Below, one piece after another: positions 59,801-60,011 of a stretch of 60,011 nt of DNA. Numbering within the stretch: the stretch's first letter is position 1; every line of letters starts with the position of its first letter. Origin of the DNA: a virus; the IMG/VR virus record IMGVR_UViG_3300027806_000047, positions 1-60,011 of that record. One strand, 5' to 3'. The translations under genes and the position numbers were made by a program. The notes beneath the pieces were generated by a model. It ran no database searches, was not told the DNA's origin, and worked only from the letters and a program-made list of their open reading frames with translations.

Positions 59801-60011
59801 GGATGACCAGCAGCGCGGAGGTAGGTGTTGTTGAGGTAGGAAGTGTAGTTCCCGGCGTGGATGATGGGGTTGTCGTTGATGTTGAACCGACCGCTCGAGT
59901 AGAAGTCGATGTTCGCCCAGTCGATCTGGTTTATCGTCGAGCCCCCAACGAACAGCGAAGCACCGTTGTTCGATCCCGGCCTCAGATATGACGTGACCCT
60001 CCCGAACTCAA
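56872..60011 (-). CDS. Large knob-repeat tail fibre, N-terminus outside window
   Basis: The frame is open to the right edge, so at least 1,046 residues are encoded and the start is missing. It contains many repeats of knob-type fibre units (VLHAGNFNSY and YALPLSGGTLTG patterns) and pyocin-knob-like domains (YKYGTLVNFGSG, QVYISHAGNDL, ASWQTWNRCL). A Ser/Gly/Thr-rich stretch follows, and the last 100 residues form a compact beta domain (VNNVFLAVPRRSG). It is a trimeric tail fibre, on the opposite strand to the collagen-like fibre, so this phage has two different fibre systems. Confidence 0.85.
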   Translation of the reverse strand, partial: EFGRVTSYLRPGSNNGASLFVGGSTINQIDWANIDFYSSGRFNINDNPIIHAGNYTSYLNNTYLRAAGHPGYNDWNVFGNTAQTVNSIFQENFNIPTGTGSSNFPTNAAYKYGTLVNFGSGSDARAQVYISHAGNDLVFRGGWGTASWQTWNRCLTDQNYTSYALPLTGGFVSGQLAVTATTDPAILISGGASADGSAHLYTAIGGVGKVRLQRNGVIAALGLSIKSGSDVNAGTEVFSVSNAGAVTGTSASFSGDLQSGGAIIRASASTAGQAWFSTASYGVSQGDGRTHFGYYTGTQYENYIRGAHTVVNGGFQVVGAATLQSTLSVTGAITQNGQQVLHAGNFNSYALPLSGGTLTGELAISTGTSTGLRVNSPSGTQSFWIRVGYDTDGTATPVASALNTMLQSSGSSAGTFTIVCGNTKTATLSNTAANFAVALQQGGNQVLHAGNYTSYVLAASGTAASLSIGGSAVSSTTQSKSDSSTSIATTAFSKWLFATFGTGGTTDWNHVSNTMPGTGTTLLRGSDTNGFGPSQYYHPVNFEYAGTGGTGNVTQLAVAYGLEGNDLRMRGRYSGTWTSWVQFLNSSNYNSYAPTLTGTGASGTWNINISGSAAQLNGQAASFYQNAGNLNAGTLPSARLSGTYTIDIAGASSSGSRLGLWDATAYITGSNTISGTGGRGVNLAPNTYVKQISFEFKSTSFASMGGNYGGLITIAPWDGTAVSQGDPNYQLLFSASAANSTSNPVLRLRAGIDAGWGAWATLIHDANFSTAIPNSGVGAGTYNNVTVNAKGIVTGGSNVSYLTGNQSITLSGDVSGSGTTAITATIGAGAVTYAKIQNVAISSVLGNSSASVAQAPQALSMATLAGMLSGQTMNIAGSSSSCTGNAATATTATNSTQLNGQAASYYENRDTTAVSISAGTLTLTRAAGNLTATIGGRVVAWCHFDGTPPSATTLNANFNVSSVTKNGTGDYTVNFTNAIGNTTYVVAGTAQLDAPSPGQNVNNVFLAVPRRSGAQASGSCRVVCEYPSGLSLWDSVIVRVAFIAA

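Overview
This window is a piece of a large, GC-rich, strictly lytic-looking tailed phage, most likely a podovirus-type virion. It holds a portal, large terminase, scaffold, a DUF5309/SU10-type major capsid protein, short-tail adaptor and nozzle-like proteins, internal virion proteins and tail fibres, but no tape measure, sheath, integrase or repressor that I can see. No tRNA, rRNA, CRISPR array or insertion sequence was recognised. The host cannot be named from the sequence. A lipoprotein with a lipobox points to a Gram-negative-type envelope. Both window edges cut genes, so the genome continues on both sides.

Layout. Bases 1-1407 hold a tightly overlapping string of very small plus-strand genes. 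An unusual promoter/RNA switch (1418-1490) opens a plus-strand fibre module (1490-7129): a small virion-like protein, an 895-residue collagen-like/LamG fibre, a 712-residue fibre-like protein and a small distal protein. Next (7174-9069) come a zinc-knuckle protein, a candidate small terminase and ThyX. A short minus-strand island (10684-9008) carries small proteins and a methyltransferase. Plus-strand genes 10784-22289 form the glycosyltransferase, regulatory and replication block: two glycosyltransferases, a zinc finger plus sigma region 4-like protein, zinc-knuckle and basic small proteins, a secreted lysozyme-like protein, a PD-(D/E)XK nuclease, a putative ssDNA-binding partner, a primase-helicase, a family A DNA polymerase, a dNMP kinase and a RuvC-like resolvase.

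From 22286 to the right end everything is on the minus strand, and transcription runs right to left. In that order there are: a large knob-type tail fibre (cut at the right edge) with accessory proteins, a two-domain glycosyltransferase, the large terminase, portal, scaffold, capsid, head-tail adaptor, two short fibre/adhesin paralogues, a metallophosphoesterase-BIg2-VWA virion fusion, another glycosyltransferase, a nozzle-like protein, internal proteins, a 3,276-residue polyvalent protein with metalloprotease-like, JAB and two ADP-ribosyltransferase-like modules, a holin/spanin-like lysis pair and an SNF2-type helicase. The plus and minus blocks converge at 22286-22289 on a shared CTAG.

How it fits together: ThyX and the dNMP kinase feed dNTP synthesis. 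The nuclease, SSB-like protein, primase-helicase, polymerase and resolvase replicate and process DNA. The sigma-4-like protein is the best candidate transcription switch. Most structural genes have strong AGGAGG ribosome-binding sites, whereas most replication genes start in A/T-rich contexts with no such site. Of the oddities, I think the strongest are the Shine-Dalgarno-sequestering stem with a promoter in its loop (1418-1490), the virion MPE-BIg2-VWA fusion, and the polyvalent giant whose modules are separated by recurring FSP tripeptides.
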